Of a stretch of 64,000 nucleotides of DNA, positions 1 through 8,220 are shown piece after piece. The stretch's first letter is position 1. The number at the start of each line of letters is the position of its first letter. The position numbers were made by a program, and so were the translations under genes. The stretch is from positions 3,802,001 to 3,866,000 of the forward strand of contig NZ_CP108093.1 in NCBI RefSeq assembly GCF_036188265.1. The letters run 5' to 3'. The stretch is from Streptomyces sp. NBC_00247. Its GTDB lineage: Bacteria; Actinomycetota; Actinomycetes; Streptomycetales; Streptomycetaceae. Below the pieces are notes generated by a model that was given only the letters and a program-made list of their open reading frames with translations, was not told the origin of the DNA and searched no databases.

Positions 1-166
1 GCCGGGTGAGGACATCCCCGGCCTGGAGGGACTGGTGCGGTCCCGCACCGACTTCGAGCGGAACCTCGGCGGACTGCCCGACGGTGTGGTGCTGAAGAAG
101 ATCGAGGCGCTTCCGGAGGGGCTGGAGGTCTCGGTGGAGGCCACCGACATCGCCCTCGCGGGCTGA
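1..166 (+). CDS. DUF2993/LmeA-family lipid-binding protein, C-terminal end only
   Basis: The reading frame enters from outside the window and stops at TGA 164-166, leaving about 54 residues. The visible tail (NLGGLPDGVVLKKIEALPEG, then an EVSVEATDIALAG ending) resembles the C-terminal repeat-like end of actinobacterial DUF2993 proteins, the family of mycobacterial LmeA, which are secreted or periplasmic phospholipid-binding proteins of the cell envelope. The family call rests on this tail alone. A DUF2993 gene next to the rhodanese operon is, as I recall, the usual Streptomyces arrangement. Confidence 0.6.
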   Translation, partial: PGEDIPGLEGLVRSRTDFERNLGGLPDGVVLKKIEALPEGLEVSVEATDIALAG

Positions 167-376
167 GACCGGGCGGGCGTCCGGGCGTCCGGGCGGGGCG
201 GCGCCGGGTTCGCCGTCCGTGGCGAGGGCGCGGGACCGGCGCCCGGATGGTGAGACGGGGGTGTCCGTACCGCAGATGTGACGCCGGTCCGGTCCCCCGG
301 AGGGGGAGGGCGAAGGCCGGATCGCCCTCCCGTGTCTCGCATCTCGGACCATACCGTCTCATCATCCGGTATGCCG

Positions 377-406
377 GTGACAGCCCCGCCCCCGGCTCCC
401 TACGAT
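377..406 (+). promoter_or_regulatory. Promoter of the leader peptide / rhodanese operon
   Basis: GTGACA (377-382) and TACGAT (401-406) are separated by 18 bases, a good match to a housekeeping (HrdB-type) promoter. Transcription would begin close to the ATG at 414, so the leader peptide would be read from a leaderless transcript. No Shine-Dalgarno sequence precedes that ATG, which fits. Confidence 0.5.
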
Positions 407-413
407 CGGACAC

Positions 414-494
414 ATGAAACGACAGGCGGATCTCACGAAGCGGCGGGCAGTAGACCTGTGCCGCGTCGCCGCCATGCTCTGTCGCACCTTCTGA
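414..494 (+). CDS. Cysteine-containing leader peptide (26 aa)
   Basis: A 26-codon reading frame starts at ATG 414 and ends at TGA 492. It is basic at the N-terminus (MKRQADLTKRR) and then carries AVDLCRVAAMLCR, with two Cys-Arg pairs near the end. Short peptides with a DLCR..LCR pattern occur upstream of many Streptomyces sulfur-metabolism operons and are annotated as putative leader peptides. Here it lies 163 bases before a sulfurtransferase gene. The inferred role is sensing cysteine (Cys-tRNA) supply by translation of the Cys codons, controlling the downstream genes. I did not find a clear terminator/antiterminator pair between 494 and 657, so the mechanism is open. Confidence 0.65.
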   Translation: MKRQADLTKRRAVDLCRVAAMLCRTF

Positions 495-657
495 GCAGGA
501 CGTTTCCGTTCCGTCCCGCTTCCCTCCGGCCCCTCGACCGTTGAACCGTCGGGGCCGGTCCGTGCCCCGGTACACGCCCACGCCCGGCGTCCGCGTGTAC
601 CCGCAGCACTCTTCACTCCGCACGACACCGCCGCAGACTGCCCCGGAGGAGAACAGC

Positions 658-1497
658 ATGAGCCGCAGCGACGTACTGGTCGACGCAGACTGGGTCGAGG
701 CCCACATCGACGACGCGCAGGTCGCCATTGTCGAGGTCGACGAGGACACCTCGGCGTACGAGAAGAACCACATCAAGAACGCCATCCGGATCGACTGGAC
801 GAAGGACCTCCAGGACCCGGTCCGCCGTGACTTCGTCGACCAGGCCGGCTTCGAGAAGCTCCTGTCGGAGAAGGGCATCGCCAACGACACCCTGGTGGTC
901 CTCTACGGCGGCAACAACAACTGGTTCGCCTCGTACGCGTACTGGTACTTCAAGCTCTACGGCCACGAGAACGTCAAGCTCCTCGACGGTGGCCGCAAGA
1001 AGTGGGAGCTGGACTCCCGCGACCTGACCGACGCCGTCCCGTCGCGCCCGGCCACCGAGTACAAGGCCAAGGCCCAGGACGAGTCGATCCGCGCCTACCG
1101 CGACGACGTCGTGGCGGCCATCGGCACCCTGAACCTGGTCGACGTGCGGTCGCCCGACGAGTTCAGCGGCAAGCTGCTCGCCCCGGCGCACCTTCCGCAG
1201 GAGCAGTCGCAGCGTCCCGGCCACGTGCCCGGCGCCCGCAACATCCCGTGGTCGAAGAACGCCAACGACGACGGCACCTTCAAGTCGGACGACGAGCTCA
1301 AGGCCCTCTACGAGGACGAGCAGGTCGACCTGGCGAAGGACACCATCGCCTACTGCCGCATCGGTGAGCGCTCCGCGCTGACCTGGTTCGTCCTGCACGA
1401 GCTGCTCGGCCAGGAGAACGTCAAGAACTACGACGGTTCGTGGACCGAGTACGGCTCCCTGGTGGGCGTGCCGATCGAGCTCGGCGCCAACAAGTAA
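658..1497 (+). CDS. sseA: Thiosulfate/3-mercaptopyruvate sulfurtransferase (tandem rhodanese)
   Basis: 279 aa with two rhodanese domains, the length of SseA/CysA-type sulfurtransferases. It transfers sulfane sulfur from thiosulfate or 3-mercaptopyruvate to cyanide or thiols. The active loop YCRIGERS puts the persulfide Cys at residue 233 in the second domain; the first domain (about residues 10-125) lacks it, as is normal. The start at ATG 658 follows a strong GGAGGAGA site; longer versions in the same frame have no such site. It is followed 36 bases later by the DUF1416 gene, apparently co-transcribed, and preceded by the Cys leader peptide. In some actinomycetes this gene is called cysA. 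Confidence 0.92.
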   Translation: MSRSDVLVDADWVEAHIDDAQVAIVEVDEDTSAYEKNHIKNAIRIDWTKDLQDPVRRDFVDQAGFEKLLSEKGIANDTLVVLYGGNNNWFASYAYWYFKLYGHENVKLLDGGRKKWELDSRDLTDAVPSRPATEYKAKAQDESIRAYRDDVVAAIGTLNLVDVRSPDEFSGKLLAPAHLPQEQSQRPGHVPGARNIPWSKNANDDGTFKSDDELKALYEDEQVDLAKDTIAYCRIGERSALTWFVLHELLGQENVKNYDGSWTEYGSLVGVPIELGANK

Positions 1498-1533
1498 TTC
1501 GCAGGACCCCTCGACCCAGAAGGACTGAACACC

Positions 1534-1821
1534 ATGTGTGGAGCACAGGCCGGCGGCCCCGACGCTTCGACCATCAAGCCCGGTGAGACGACGATCCAGG
1601 GCAGCGTGACCCGCGACGGCGAGCCCGTCACCGGTTACGTCCGTCTGCTGGACTCGACCGGCGAGTTCACCGCCGAGGTTCCGACCTCTGCGACCGGGCA
1701 GTTCCGCTTCTACGCGGCCGAGGGGACCTGGACGGTCCGCGCGCTGGTTCCGGGCGGCAGTGCCGACCGCACTGTCGTCGCGCAGACCGGTGGCCTCTCC
1801 GAGGTGGCCATCGCCGTCTGA
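1534..1821 (+). CDS. DUF1416 domain protein
   Basis: 95 aa, starting with MCGAQAGGPDAS. Nearly the whole protein is a beta-sandwich-like DUF1416 domain (GSVTRDGEPVTGYVRLLDST ... FRFYAAEGTWTVRALVPGG). The family is confined to actinobacteria and almost always sits directly behind the tandem-rhodanese gene, as here, so a role with the sulfurtransferase is likely but unproven. The conserved Cys at position 2 could be a sulfur acceptor; this is speculation. An AGAAGGACTG ribosome site precedes ATG 1534. No signal peptide is seen. Confidence 0.88.
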   Translation: MCGAQAGGPDASTIKPGETTIQGSVTRDGEPVTGYVRLLDSTGEFTAEVPTSATGQFRFYAAEGTWTVRALVPGGSADRTVVAQTGGLSEVAIAV

Positions 1822-1967
1822 CCGACATGAGCCGCTGATCGGGGCGGCCCCGGCGGGAGCCGGGTGCCGCACCGGTGAGGCAGGGCCGGAGGGCCGTACC
1901 CCAGGGGGTTGGACGCCACCTGTGACAGAAGGGGTGCGGCCCTTCGTGCTGCCCGTACGCTGGAAGC

Positions 1968-2231
1968 ATGTACGCCCGGCGCCGGCGCGGTTATTTCCTG
2001 CTGATGGGCGGATGCGTCGTCCTCTTCGTGTCCGCCTGGGCCGTCGTGCGCCTCTGGTCCGTGCCGGCCGCCGTCTGTATGTGCGTGGTCGCCATGGTCA
2101 TCCCGCCGATCGCCGCGATGGTCGCCAACCGCCGCGGACCCGAGGACCGTTGGTGGGACGAGTACCCGTCGGGGGACCCGAAGTCCGACGAGTGGTGGGA
2201 CGAGCTGGACGGCAGGAAGCGGCGCCGGTAG
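1968..2231 (+). CDS. DUF3099 small membrane protein
   Basis: 87 aa. A basic N-terminus (MYARRRRG) is followed by two closely spaced hydrophobic helices (about residues 9-27 and 31-50), then a hydrophilic tail rich in Trp and Asp (DRWWDEYP, EWWDELDGRKRRR). This is the pattern of actinobacterial DUF3099 proteins, which have no known function. It sits behind the rhodanese/DUF1416 operon after a 146-base gap and is convergent with the DsrE-like gene. Confidence 0.8.
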   Translation: MYARRRRGYFLLMGGCVVLFVSAWAVVRLWSVPAAVCMCVVAMVIPPIAAMVANRRGPEDRWWDEYPSGDPKSDEWWDELDGRKRRR

Positions 2232-2240
2232 GGCTGTCGA

Positions 2241-2264
2241 GGCCCGTTTGGCGCCTGACGGGCC
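2241..2264. terminator. Hairpin between convergent genes
   Basis: GGCCCGT (2241-2247) pairs with ACGGGCC (2258-2264) around a 10-base loop that is itself partly palindromic. It lies between the ends of the DUF3099 gene (+) and the DsrE-like gene (-). There is no T-tract, as is common for actinomycete terminators. Confidence 0.45.
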
Positions 2265-2275
2265 GTCAGTGTCCG

Positions 2276-2638
2276 TCAGTAGACGAGCGCTTGGGTGCCG
2301 TCCGCCATCGCCTCTTGGACGAAGACCTGCGCCCCGGCGATGCGTACACCCTCCAGGACGTCCCGCTCCGTGATGTCGCGTCGCGCCGCGCACTGGGTGC
2401 AGAGGGTGATCCGGCCGCCCGCCATGATCGACTCGATGAGGTCGGGCAGCGGCGCGGCGTGCGGGAGTTCGAAATCGGCCGCACGGCCGGGCAGGGCGAA
2501 CCAGGCGGACTCCCCGGTCAGCCAGAGCGAGACCTCCACCCCGCTGGCGACGGCGACCGCCGCCACCGTGAACGCCTGCGAGCACCGCTCGGCGGAGTCG
2601 GCCCCTGCGGTCACCTTGATCACGAGCTTCTTCGGCAT
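2276..2638 (-). CDS. DsrE/DsrF-like family protein
   Basis: 120 aa, beginning MPKKLVIKVTAGADSAERCS. The alternating beta/alpha pattern and the motif TLCTQCAARRDI fit the DsrE/DsrF/peroxiredoxin-like fold, whose members relay sulfur through conserved cysteines in tRNA thiolation or sulfur oxidation. Cys residues occur near positions 19, 91 and 94 (CTQC). With the sulfurtransferase operon 450 bases away, a link to sulfur handling is plausible. The start is the ATG at 2638; a longer frame to 2875 overlaps the opposite-strand gene and is unlikely. Confidence 0.8.
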   Translation of the reverse strand: MPKKLVIKVTAGADSAERCSQAFTVAAVAVASGVEVSLWLTGESAWFALPGRAADFELPHAAPLPDLIESIMAGGRITLCTQCAARRDITERDVLEGVRIAGAQVFVQEAMADGTQALVY

Positions 2639-2745
2639 ATGCCGAACTGTAACCGTCCACCGTGCAACCCCTCCTGTGGCCTGTGGGTCTGTTGTGTGCG
2701 CAGGTAATGGAACCCGCGCCTCAGGTCTCTTATGGGGGGACCCTT

Positions 2746-3705
2746 TTGGAACCGAAAGACACCAATTCCGGCGATGTCGTCCCGTCGCCGGACGGGCCGC
2801 AGGCCGCGAACACTGGTGAGAACCTGAACCCGCCCGCGCCTTCCGCGCCCGCTGCACCGCCCCCGCCCGCCGCACCTCCCGCGCCCGCCGATGCCGTGGC
2901 GCCCGCCGGCGCCGTGCCGCCCGCGCCGTTCGTGCCCGTGCCCCCGGCCGCCGCGCAGGACCCCGCCGCCGAACCGGCCCCGGATGCCGTCCGCCGTCGT
3001 CCGCGCGGCCGTACCTCGTTGATCGTGCTGGCCGCCGCCGTGCTCGGCGTGGCCATCGGTGGGGCCGTGGGGTTCGGCGTGCAGGCCGACCGCGACCCGA
3101 CCCCGCTGGGCACGCTCGCGCACGCGCGGCTCGCCTACCCGGCGAAGCCGGGCAAGGCCTCCGACCCGCTGCCGGTGGCCCAGGACCGCCAGGTGAAGAC
3201 GGACGGCGACCTGACCGAGCTGCTGCTGAGCGCCCCCAAGAACGCCGACGTGGGCGAGGGATACGGCACGGGCTGGATGACCCTCTCCGACTACGCCTCG
3301 AATTACGAGAGACCCGACTACATGTTCGACGACCTGCTGGGCAGCGGCGTCCGGCGCCTCGCGGAGGCGTCCTGGGCGGAGGGCGAGCACCGCGAAACGA
3401 AGATCAACCTCGTGCAGTACCGCTCCGGTGACTCCCTCGGCGCCGCGGACCACTTCGCCGCGCAGATGAACTACCTGCCGTACGAGGAGGGGGCGGACAG
3501 CGAAGGCGACCCCATCAAGGGCAGCCTCGACGGCCGCTACTTCATCTACCCGGTCCAGCGCGAGGCCGGATACCTGCCGATGTACCAGGCCAGGGCCATC
3601 GCGGTGCGCGGGGACATCGTGATGGACATCTTCGTTTTCGACTCCGAGCCGATCGGCAAGAAGACCATCCGGAGCCTGGCCGAGCGCCAGTTGGAGCGGC
3701 TGTGA
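2746..3705 (+). CDS. Membrane-anchored hypothetical protein, paralogue 1 of 3
   Basis: About 319 aa. A cytoplasmic Pro/Ala-rich segment of about 85 residues is followed by RRRPRGR, one transmembrane helix (LIVLAAAVLGVAIGGAVGFG) and an extracytoplasmic domain with the motif LTELLLSAPKNAD. I chose TTG 2746 because GGGGGGA (2734-2740) sits five bases before it; ATG 2707 in the same frame has only a weak site and would add 13 residues. The stop overlaps the next gene by 4 bases (GTGA), so this is the first gene of a three-gene operon of related proteins. Function unknown; surface sensing or envelope stress is a guess. Confidence 0.75.
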   Translation: MEPKDTNSGDVVPSPDGPQAANTGENLNPPAPSAPAAPPPPAAPPAPADAVAPAGAVPPAPFVPVPPAAAQDPAAEPAPDAVRRRPRGRTSLIVLAAAVLGVAIGGAVGFGVQADRDPTPLGTLAHARLAYPAKPGKASDPLPVAQDRQVKTDGDLTELLLSAPKNADVGEGYGTGWMTLSDYASNYERPDYMFDDLLGSGVRRLAEASWAEGEHRETKINLVQYRSGDSLGAADHFAAQMNYLPYEEGADSEGDPIKGSLDGRYFIYPVQREAGYLPMYQARAIAVRGDIVMDIFVFDSEPIGKKTIRSLAERQLERL

Positions 3706-4580
3706 ACGACGAGAAGAACGAGGCCGTGACCCCGGACGCCGTACCCGGCACGCCCGTCGATGCCGCGCCCGACGCCGCGCCGGTCCCGGACGCGGCGGCC
3801 GCCCCGGCGGCGAAGGCCGGTACCGGCCGGGTGATGCGGGTGGCGCGGTACGTCGTGCCGGCCGTGGTCGTCCTCGGCGTGATCGCCGGGGCCGGCGTGT
3901 ACACGAAGAACACCGTCGACTCGGCGGACCGCACCTCGCCCACCGTCCTCTGGCCCAAGGGCGCGCCGAAGGAGTACGGAAAGGCGAAGGACAAGGAGAA
4001 GGATCTCGGAACGGCCGCTCTGGCGGGCCGGTCCGACTCCGAACTCAGCAAGCTGCTCCTCCCGGCGACGAAGGACTGGCAGCTCGGCATGGACGTCGGG
4101 GAGCTGAGCAACGACAGCGTGATCAGCGGCAAGGAAGCCACGGCCGTCTTCAAGGAGTCGGCACACGGTCTGGCGGGCAAGGACCGCCGCGCGTACGAGA
4201 AGCGCATCGACCGGATGAAGGTCCAGGGGCTGGCCCAGCGGTCCTACGTGTCGCCGCAGTCCGGGATGACGGCCGTCATCGGGGTCGTGAAGATGAAGGA
4301 CACCAAGACGCTGTACGACCTGTGGTCCGCCGACACCGGGTTCATGGACGGGCTCGACGTCTTCCGCGACGGTCCGAAGATCAAGGGCTACAAGAAGGCC
4401 CTCTGCTTCCGGTACCCCAAGAACGAGGACGGGCTCGACGGCGTGACGTGCACGGCGTACGAGGGCGAACTCCTCATCAGCGTCGACGCCGAGGGGACGG
4501 AGCCCATGAGCATGTCCGACGTCGCCGATCTGGTGAAGGACCAGCTCGACCACATCAAGTCCCCGGGGGAGTACATATGA
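3702..4580 (+). CDS. Membrane-anchored hypothetical protein, paralogue 2 of 3
   Basis: 292 aa from GTG 3702, which overlaps the previous stop. It has the same design as its neighbours: Ala/Pro/Asp-rich N-terminus of about 40 residues, one transmembrane helix (YVVPAVVVLGVIAGAGVY), then an extracytoplasmic domain starting with a Lys-rich linker and containing SKLLLPATKDWQLGMDVG. A pair of cysteines (LCFRYP, VTCTAY) may form a disulfide outside the cell. It is coupled to the third paralogue by an ATGA overlap at 4577-4580. No family name is recognised; the common LLL(S/P)A motif shows the three arose by duplication. Confidence 0.8.
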   Translation: MNDEKNEAVTPDAVPGTPVDAAPDAAPVPDAAAAPAAKAGTGRVMRVARYVVPAVVVLGVIAGAGVYTKNTVDSADRTSPTVLWPKGAPKEYGKAKDKEKDLGTAALAGRSDSELSKLLLPATKDWQLGMDVGELSNDSVISGKEATAVFKESAHGLAGKDRRAYEKRIDRMKVQGLAQRSYVSPQSGMTAVIGVVKMKDTKTLYDLWSADTGFMDGLDVFRDGPKIKGYKKALCFRYPKNEDGLDGVTCTAYEGELLISVDAEGTEPMSMSDVADLVKDQLDHIKSPGEYI

Positions 4581-5617
4581 CCGAGCAGACGGTGGCCCCG
4601 CAGCCGCGGGCCGACACGCCCGCGCCCGCCCCGGTACCGGACCCGGCGGAGCCCGCACCCGCGTCCGCCCCCGCCCCGGCGGAGGTACCGCCGGTCCCGG
4701 CGCCCGCACCGCCGGTCCCGGCGCCCGCACCGCCGCCGCTCCCCGGGGGACCAGCGCCTCTGCCTCCCCCGCCCGCCGGGGACGCGGCCGTGCCGGTGGG
4801 GGACGCGGCCGTACCGCTGGTGAGCACGGGGTGGCAGGAGCCCCCCGCGGGTCCGCGGAAGCCCCGGCGCGCGCTGCGTGCCGTCGCGCGCTGGACCGCC
4901 GCCGTGCTGGTCTTCGGTGCCGCCTCGGCCGGGACCGCCTACGGGATCACCTCGATGGAGCGGACCGACGTGCCCGGCCTCTCCACCGTGAGCGACGGCC
5001 GGTGGGACTACCCCGAGCTCGCGCTGCCCGCGCTGCCTCCCGGCAAGGCCCGCCCCTTCGACGCCTCCAACGACGCGGAGATCCACTACGCCGACGTGCG
5101 GAAGCTGCTGCTGCCCGCCCCGGCCGGGTCGGTGCCGGACAAGAAGCTCACCGGCGACTGGGTCCCCTCGGCGCAGTTCCTCTCGGAGTTCGCCGGGGAC
5201 GACCGGTCCCACCTCGGACAGGTCCTGACGGACTCCGCACTGCGCCACACGGCGGGGCGCGGCTGGACGATGCCGGACGGCACCTCGACCAAGATCTACC
5301 TGCTCCAGTTCAACTCGGTCGCGTTCGCCACCGACCTGGGCGACGAGCTGTCCATGCGCAACGGGGAGCAGCCGCTGCCCGCCGGCGTGACGGGTCTGGT
5401 CCTGGACGATTCCTGGCCGGACGACACGATCTCGGCCGACGTCCAGCCGTACGTCTTCGACGAGGAGAAGCCGTACGACAAGGAGCACACCCGGGTCGCG
5501 TACGTCATCGCGGGGGACACCGTCGCGATGATCGAGCAGTCCCGAGGGGGCGGCGGGAAGGCGGCGAAGGTGCCGTTCCAGCAGACGGTGATCCTCCAGA
5601 ACCAGCTGCTGGGCTGA
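4577..5617 (+). CDS. Membrane-anchored hypothetical protein, paralogue 3 of 3
   Basis: 346 aa. ATG 4577 overlaps the upstream stop and has GGGGGA just before it. The N-terminal ~75 residues are a Pro/Ala repeat tract in which the 8-residue unit APPVPAPA is repeated in tandem. A transmembrane helix (VARWTAAVLVFGAASAGTAY) follows near residue 110, then an extracytoplasmic domain with VRKLLLPAPAGSV, matching the motif in paralogues 1 and 2. A strong terminator closes the operon at 5668. The proline-rich tail could span the cell wall or bind partners in the cytoplasm; topology prediction favours the cytoplasm. Function unknown. Confidence 0.8.
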   Translation: MTEQTVAPQPRADTPAPAPVPDPAEPAPASAPAPAEVPPVPAPAPPVPAPAPPPLPGGPAPLPPPPAGDAAVPVGDAAVPLVSTGWQEPPAGPRKPRRALRAVARWTAAVLVFGAASAGTAYGITSMERTDVPGLSTVSDGRWDYPELALPALPPGKARPFDASNDAEIHYADVRKLLLPAPAGSVPDKKLTGDWVPSAQFLSEFAGDDRSHLGQVLTDSALRHTAGRGWTMPDGTSTKIYLLQFNSVAFATDLGDELSMRNGEQPLPAGVTGLVLDDSWPDDTISADVQPYVFDEEKPYDKEHTRVAYVIAGDTVAMIEQSRGGGGKAAKVPFQQTVILQNQLLG

Positions 5618-5667
5618 TCCCGGCCGGTGCCCCACCGCCGAGGCACCGCGCGGACCTGAACGAGAGA

Positions 5668-5700
5668 GCCGGGCCCCTACCGACTAGGCTGGGGCCCGGC
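5668..5700 (+). terminator. Terminator of the three-paralogue operon
   Basis: GCCGGGCCCC (5668-5677) pairs perfectly with GGGGCCCGGC (5691-5700) around a 13-base loop, 50 bases after the stop of the third paralogue. Confidence 0.65.
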
Positions 5701-5747
5701 CCTGTATTGGCGCCATTGCAGCCATTCGCTCGCTACGAGGAGCTCCC

Positions 5748-5849
5748 GTGCTTGAGGTTTTCTTCTCCACCCTGCTGGTCCTGGTCTGCGTCGGCGTCCT
5801 CGCCTTCGCAGCGGTGACCGTGAAGAAGCTGTACCAGGGCCAGCGCTGA
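5748..5849 (+). CDS. 33-aa single-helix membrane protein
   Basis: GTG 5748 has a strong GAGGAG ribosome site (5737-5742) five bases upstream. The product is MLEVFFSTLLVLVCVGVLAF, then AAVTVKKLYQGQR. One hydrophobic helix of about 22 residues with a basic C-terminal end predicts an inner-membrane protein with the tail in the cytoplasm. It lies between a terminator and the nitrobindin-like gene (48 bases apart), probably in its operon. Small proteins of this type are easily missed in annotation; function unknown. Confidence 0.7.
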   Translation: MLEVFFSTLLVLVCVGVLAFAAVTVKKLYQGQR

Positions 5850-5897
5850 CCCTCGTCCGACCCTCCGCCACTCCCTCACAGATCGCCTGAGCCGCTC

Positions 5898-6470
5898 ATG
5901 ATCTCGATTCCGTCCGACCTTCACCGGGACCTCGTTCCCCTGGCATTCCTGCTGGGCAACTGGGCCGGCGCGGGCGTCGCCGACTTCCCCGGCGACGAGA
6001 AGTGCAACTTCGGCCAGGAAGTCTCCTTCAGCCACGACGGCCGTGACTTCCTCGAATACGTCTCGCACTCCTGGGTGCTCGACGCCGAGGGCAACAAGGT
6101 CCGGCCGCTGGAGTCCGAGTCCGGCTACTGGCGGATCGACGAGAACCGCAAGGTCGAGATCGTCATGGTCCGCGACCAGGGCGTGGTCGAGGTCTGGTAC
6201 GGCGATCTGGCCGAGAAGAAGCCGCAGATCGACGTCGTCACCGACGCGGTCGCCCGCACCGCGGCCTCCGGCCCGTACAGCGGTGGCAAGCGCCTCTACG
6301 GCTACGTGAACAGCGACCTCATGTGGGTCGGCGAGAAGGCCACCCCCGACGTCGAGCTGCGCCCCTACATGTCGGCGCACCTCAAGAAGGTCGTCACGGC
6401 GGAAGAGGTCCAGGAGATGGCGAAGAGCCTCGGCGACCTCCCGGACGACGGCATCGCCTTCTTCAAGTAG
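5898..6470 (+). CDS. Nitrobindin-like heme-binding beta-barrel protein (FABP family)
   Basis: 190 aa. The N-terminal motif LLGNWAGAG is the GxWxGxG signature of nitrobindins, ten-stranded beta-barrels that bind ferric heme and isomerise peroxynitrite. FGQEVSFSHDGRDFLEYVSH and the C-terminal part (SAHLKKVV) also fit; the heme-ligating His in this family lies near the C-terminus, and His at about residue 162 is a candidate. The next gene on the same strand, 170 bases on, is the metal regulator nur. Soluble and cytoplasmic, with no signal peptide. Confidence 0.85.
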   Translation: MISIPSDLHRDLVPLAFLLGNWAGAGVADFPGDEKCNFGQEVSFSHDGRDFLEYVSHSWVLDAEGNKVRPLESESGYWRIDENRKVEIVMVRDQGVVEVWYGDLAEKKPQIDVVTDAVARTAASGPYSGGKRLYGYVNSDLMWVGEKATPDVELRPYMSAHLKKVVTAEEVQEMAKSLGDLPDDGIAFFK

Positions 6471-6640
6471 GCCGCGCCCGCTCCGGACGGCCCTCGCGCC
6501 ACGGGACGCCGGCATCCCCCTCAAGCGTGTCGCGAAAGTAGCGCCGTCCGCCCGCCCGGCGGGGCGGGTGCCGCTTTCGCCCATGTCACTTTCGAAACAC
6601 GGCCCAGGGAATGCCGTGCGGGGAGCCGTACACTGGCCCC

Positions 6641-7087
6641 GTGGTCAGCACCGACTGGAAGACCGATCTCCGGCAGCGCGGTTACCGGCTCACGCCGCAG
6701 CGCCAGCTGGTGCTGGAGGCGGTCGACGCGCTGGAGCACGCGACGCCCGACGACATCCTCTGCGAGGTGCGCCGGACCGCGTCGGGGGTGAACATCTCCA
6801 CGGTCTACCGGACCCTGGAGCTCCTGGAGGAGCTCGGGCTGGTGAGCCACGCCCACCTCGGCCACGGCGCGCCCACCTACCACCTGGCCGACCGCCACCA
6901 CCACATCCACCTGGTCTGCCGGGACTGCTCGGGCGTCATCGAGGCGGACACCGAGGTGGCGGCCGAGTTCACGGCCAAGCTGCGCGAGACGTTCGGCTTC
7001 GAGACCGATCTGAAGCACTTCGCGATCTTCGGCCGGTGCCGCGCCTGCTCCGCCGGGGCGGAGCCCGCGGACGCCGGGCAGCGTTAG
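6641..7087 (+). CDS. nur: Nickel-responsive Fur-family repressor Nur
   Basis: 148 aa from GTG 6641. It matches the S. coelicolor nickel uptake regulator Nur along its length. It has a winged helix (residues 1-80, with NISTVYRTLELLEELGLV as recognition region) and a dimerisation domain. All residues of the two Nur metal sites are present: His33, His86, His88 and His90 (M-site) and His70, His72 and His126 (nickel site). CRDC (93-96) and CRAC (133-136) are the structural zinc cysteine pairs of the wider family. Nur represses nickel uptake and the Fe superoxide dismutase gene when nickel is present. A longer start (6611) has no support. Confidence 0.93.
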   Translation: MVSTDWKTDLRQRGYRLTPQRQLVLEAVDALEHATPDDILCEVRRTASGVNISTVYRTLELLEELGLVSHAHLGHGAPTYHLADRHHHIHLVCRDCSGVIEADTEVAAEFTAKLRETFGFETDLKHFAIFGRCRACSAGAEPADAGQR

Positions 7088-7211
7088 GGCGTGTGTCGAA
7101 CATCGAGTACCGGGCCGGGCTCGGGCTCGCGACGCGGAACTCGGTACGGGCCCTGAGCGCCCGGTCCCGCCCGGCCCCACGGCCGCGGGGCGCGCGCCGT
7201 ACGCTGGTCGC

Positions 7212-8177
7212 ATGAAGAGCCCCCTGCTGTCCCTGCCCGGCGCCGTCCCCGCCGAAGGCCGCGACGAAGGTGTCGCCGCGCACTACGGCGACCTGTTCCG
7301 CGAGCAACGCGCCCTCACCGAAGGCGACGGGTTCGTCGACCTGTCGCACCGGGGTGTCGTCACCGTCACCGGCGACGACCGCCTCAGCTGGCTCCACCTG
7401 CTGCTCACCCAGCACGTCACGGACCTCGCGCCGAACCGGGCCACCGAGGCGCTGATCCTCTCCGCCAACGGCCACATCGAGCACGCCCTCTACCTCGTGG
7501 ACGACGGCACCACGACGTGGGCGCACGTCGAGCCGGAGACGCGCGCGGAGCTGGTGGCGTACCTGGAGTCGATGAAGTTCTTCTACCGGGTGGAGGTCGC
7601 CGACCGCACCGAGGACTTCGCCGTCGTGCACCTCCCGGCCGGCTCCATCACCGAGGTGCCCGAGGGCCTCGCCGTACGTGAGGAGCCGCACGGCCGGGAC
7701 GTGTTCCTGCCGCGCGCCGACCTGGAGACGTACACCGCCGGGGCCGGTCCGGCCGCGGGCATCCTGGCGTACGAGGCGCTGCGCGTGGAGGCGCACCGCC
7801 CGCGCCTGGGCTTCGAGACCGACCACCGGACCATCCCGCACGAGCTGGGCTGGATCGGCACGGCGGTCCACCTGCAGAAGGGCTGCTACCGGGGGCAGGA
7901 GACCGTCGCGCGCGTCCACAACCTGGGGAAGCCGCCGCGCAGGCTCGTCTTCCTCCACCTGGACGGCAGCGAGGTGCACCTGCCCGGCCACGGCACCCCG
8001 GTCCGCCTCGCCTCGGACGGCGCGGAAGGCCGTCAGCTCGGCTTCATCACCACCTCGGCCCGGCACCACGAGCTCGGCCCGATCGCTCTCGCGCTGGTCA
8101 AGCGGAACGTCGCGGTGGACGCCGAACTGCTCGCCGGGGACACCGCCGCCGCGCAGGAGACGATCGTCGAGCCTTAG
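7212..8177 (+). CDS. ygfZ: Folate-binding protein YgfZ/CAF17 family
   Basis: 321 aa. GcvT-like folate-binding fold with the family signature KGCYRGQE (KGCYxGQE) near residue 222, including the conserved Cys. YgfZ proteins use tetrahydrofolate to help assembly or repair of certain iron-sulfur enzymes such as MiaB. The start at ATG 7212 agrees with homologues beginning shortly before the LSWLHLLLTQHVTDL region. It is convergent with the disrupted dtd gene, 43 bases apart. Confidence 0.9.
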   Translation: MKSPLLSLPGAVPAEGRDEGVAAHYGDLFREQRALTEGDGFVDLSHRGVVTVTGDDRLSWLHLLLTQHVTDLAPNRATEALILSANGHIEHALYLVDDGTTTWAHVEPETRAELVAYLESMKFFYRVEVADRTEDFAVVHLPAGSITEVPEGLAVREEPHGRDVFLPRADLETYTAGAGPAAGILAYEALRVEAHRPRLGFETDHRTIPHELGWIGTAVHLQKGCYRGQETVARVHNLGKPPRRLVFLHLDGSEVHLPGHGTPVRLASDGAEGRQLGFITTSARHHELGPIALALVKRNVAVDAELLAGDTAAAQETIVEP

Positions 8178-8220
8178 TGGCCGTCTCCGGGCTGGTGGTG
8201 CCCGGACCTCGACCGGCCTC

